A stretch of DNA of 64,000 nt, from contig CAJJDN010000106.1 in NCBI GenBank assembly GCA_905182985.1, positions 216,607-280,606 of the forward strand, in the 5' to 3' direction. The translations under genes and the position numbers were made by a program. Shown here piece after piece: positions 61,299 through 64,000 of the stretch (position 1 is the first letter of the stretch; every line of letters begins with the position of its first letter). Under the pieces are notes generated by a model, which ran no database searches, was not told the DNA's origin, and was given only the letters and a program-made list of their open reading frames with translations. The DNA comes from Paramecium sonneborni. Lineage: Eukaryota; Ciliophora; Oligohymenophorea; Peniculida; Parameciidae.

Positions 61299-63829
61299 TC
61301 AAGGAAGAAGACTTTTAACAATTATACGTGATATTTTACTTAAATGATTAATATTTCCATCTCCAAAAATCATAAAGTCACTTGCAAAAACAACTTTATT
61401 TTCAAAATATTAAATAGCTTGATCTATATTATATGGTTTTGTAGCAAAATTTGAATATTATTTTAATATTTTCCTAAACCCATAGAAATTTACTTGTCCA
61501 TCACTGTTAAATAATCCCTTGATATAGAAAAGACTTCTTTCAGTAAAATGAGTCAAAACCAAATTTTTTGCATTTAATTCATATGCATTAAAAAAAGCTT
61601 ATAAAAATGTAGAATGTTTAACTTCATCAGCTCTATTTGAAATATTAAGAAAAAAGTTACTTTAAAGTCATATCATCTGGATATGTACATTCATGTATTA
61701 AAAGATCGCAATTTTTTGCAAATTCAAAAAATTTATTAGATGTTCTAATATTTCCCAATCGATCACTAGAATATACAACTGTTTTGCCATTTGAAATTAT
61801 TTTGATTGCAGTACTATATTAACAATGTTATGTCATTTCTAACTCAAATCTTATGTTTTTATATTCTAAAAATTCTAAAAACTCAGTTTTATTTAAATTT
61901 TTATCAAATTTTGATTGATAATTAATCTCTGGAAACTCTTCAGTTTCTAAATGATTAATTTTAAATTAATTTTTTGATAAAGATTTAATTTATTCTGTTA
62001 TATTAGTATTTACTAATCCATCTGTAAAAACAATTTTAATTTAATTTACATAACTTTTCGTTCCAAACTCTTCCTTAAATAAATTTGTCAATAATTATGA
62101 ATACCATAAATATATGGGTTTTGGAAGCAAAATAAAAAAAGGTTCTTCTGATAATGTACATTTATGTTTAATAAAATCATACAAACCTTAATGATGATCG
62201 TTATGAGAATGAGATATATAGATTACTTAAATATTACTTATTTTCTATTTGAACTCTTCATCATTCTTGCAACTAAAATAAAATTAATTTAATGTATTCT
62301 AACCACAATCCATCAAAATACCAGTTTTGTTAATGTTTGCATAAATTCCACTAGCATTTCTAGATTAAGTTTCAATAGAGGAAGATGTTCCCAACATCTA
62401 AATTTCATAACTTTCATTTTAGTTTTTAGGAATTGAATTACATAATCTAATTAATTCTAGTTTATCTTCTTTTTTTAATGAATATGAAATTTATCTCTTT
62501 ACTTTTAAATCTTCAAATGATAAAATTCCCCTAGCAATTTAAATTGTTTTCATTTTCATAGGAATATATTTTAGTTGACTTGGCCATAATTAATTTAGAT
62601 TTTTTAAATTTTCATGAAATTTAAATTAATTTATTTATTATTATCCTTAGAATAAGATAGGAACATTAGTTTTCATAAATTTCAAATAATCTAAATAATA
62701 ATATCCAAAGTTTTCTCTTCCCAAATCTTCTTAACTTACTTTATCGAGTTCATAATAATATTCTTAAGAAGTAACAATATGAATTATCTTATAATTTAAT
62801 AACTTTAGACTTTCAATTAAATTTATATATTAATTTGATTCTAACAATTATTTATTAGCATAATGAACAATTAAAAGTGTTTGATTTACATCACCATCTT
62901 TCTTAGATTTCTTAAATTCCGTACTATAACTCTATAATTCATCTTGTAATAATTGAAAGATATTCTAATTAAAGTCTTCAACTTCATTTTGAGTCTTAAA
63001 ATCTAATATTAAAATTGCTTATTATAACAATTAATAATTAAATTTCTTAATGTCATCAAATTATAGTTATTTTTCATTATGATAATACTTTCCTTCCTTG
63101 ATATCATTTATCAGAGTAAGGGGAATATTTAATTTTCTAAGTACTTCATAATCTATTTGCTACTCAGCTTTGAATGTCACTAGATATTAAGTAAGATTAG
63201 GACTAGTAGGGTAAATATCACTTTTACTTATTTCCAAAGAGAGGTTTAACTTTAAAATACTGCATTGAAACTTATTTATTCTAATCAACTAATTCCAATG
63301 GATTTACATATTGTTATGCTTTTTCACAAATAAATTGATTAATTCCATTTAAAGTTTGCATTTACTTTTCAACAGAAGTTTTAACCATATCTAAAAATTA
63401 TATTTTATTTCCTATTCCAAATTTCATTTGCTTTATTTCCATATTCTTATTTAAATCCATAGATCCAAAAGCAAGATTACGTATTCCAAGCATATATCTA
63501 GTCTGCATAATAAATTAAGTTATTCCAGGAGGACCCAAAAATGTCATATTTGTAAATTGATTTCTGTAAAATGCATAATACATTATTGGAATAAGACCTT
63601 GATAAACTTCTTAAGTGTTTCTATGAACAAAATAAAATGCCTTATTAACAAACAAATTCAAATCATGAAATGATACCAATCTATTTGATGGCTCTTCACA
63701 TGTTCCAAAATATAAACGTTCATGGCCTTATTAGTGATCAAGACATATTGATATTATTGGAAAACGTTGTAATTTGTAAGTCTTTATGATTTGCAAGTTA
63801 ATACGCTAAATTTACTAATGACCAGACAT
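61299..63829 (-). CDS. tRNase Z, long form (ELAC2-like)
   Basis: 827 residues; introns at 63289-63307 (19 nt, the shortest here) and 61633-61660 (28 nt). The N-terminal half is the degenerate metallo-beta-lactamase part typical of the long form (RLVSFHDLNLFVNK, FLGPPGITQFIMQTRYMLG). The C-terminal half starts LGTSSSIETQSRNASGIYA and carries the metal motif SHSHNDHHQGL, with His534 first. Next come VVYSSDR, LLIHECTYPDDMT, HSTFLQAF and LTHFTERS, the usual order of ELAC2 motifs. It cleaves the 3' trailer of precursor tRNAs, in the nucleus and mitochondria of most eukaryotes. Start at 63829 (MSGHQQIQRINLQIIKTYK). All metal-binding motifs are present. Confidence 0.94.
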
Positions 63830-63861
63830 TATATAAATTAAAGTGAATTTATAACTCAAAT

Positions 63862-64000
63862 ATGAGCAAAAATAAATATCGAATCTTATACATAGAAAGA
63901 ATCTTTAAGTTTCATTAATATTTGCGTCAATGTAAATCGAATTAGAGGAAAACTCTTCATACACAATATTTCTTCAAAACACTAAAGAAGAGAAATTGGG
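63862..64000 (+). CDS. Start of a plus-strand ORF, cut by the window edge
   Basis: Open from ATG 63862 to the end of the window (MSKNKYRILYIERIFKFHQ and so on). Only about 46 codons are visible and no family is recognised. It begins 33 nt from the divergent tRNase Z start. Confidence 0.35.

Overview
The window looks like macronuclear DNA of a ciliate of the Paramecium type. Three things show it. TAA and TAG are read as glutamine throughout and TGA is the only stop in every gene model. Introns are tiny (19-28 nt, nearly all starting GTA). Spacing is very tight, with tail-to-tail genes only 18-31 nt apart and strongly AT-rich spacers. All reading frames below were followed by hand with this code. 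For most multi-exon genes the exon lengths sum to a multiple of three once the listed introns are removed. The species is not determined; frequent AAG 3' splice sites (10 of 48 introns) are unusual against the near-invariant TAG expected for P. tetraurelia.

Layout. 0-11 kb, plus strand: a 2,801-residue ubiquitin-specific protease, a centrin and an Mpv17/PMP22 protein, with a doubtful small minus-strand gene between the first two. 11-19 kb, minus strand: a CAF-1 large-subunit candidate, a PKA-type AGC kinase and an IQ-motif protein. 19.7-30.6 kb, plus strand: a 3,087-residue coiled-coil protein with 39 consecutive TAA (Gln) codons, then a TGS1-like cap methyltransferase. 30.6-33.2 kb, minus: an intact hybrid histidine kinase. 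34-36.1 kb, plus: a secreted LCAT-type lipase. 36.6-38.5 kb, minus: a leishmanolysin (M8) metalloprotease. 37.8-40.3 kb holds an apparent assembly artefact: 1,227 bp are repeated on both sides of a single N. 41-44.4 kb: an unknown protein, a cold-shock-domain protein and an ENTH (epsin-type) protein. 44.4-48.4 kb, minus: a BRWD/PHIP WD40-bromodomain protein with an added PHD-like zinc cluster. 49-54.3 kb: a Dpy-30-like mini-protein, a putative acylated protein and two coiled-coil proteins. 54.3-56.8 kb: a candidate box C/D snoRNA and a decayed hybrid histidine kinase. 57-63.8 kb, minus: an anoctamin (TMEM16) and long-form tRNase Z. The last 139 bp hold the start of a plus-strand ORF.

This is an ordinary eukaryotic housekeeping and cytoskeletal neighbourhood; no operon links the genes. 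Likely themes are cilia and basal bodies (centrin, IQ protein, coiled-coil proteins, Dpy-30-like), chromatin (CAF-1, BRWD), RNA processing (tRNase Z, TGS1-like) and signalling (PKA, two-component proteins). The points most worth a second look are the AAG acceptors, the BRWD zinc cluster, the TGS1-like protein without its usual catalytic motif, the intact/decayed histidine-kinase pair and the duplicated contig end.
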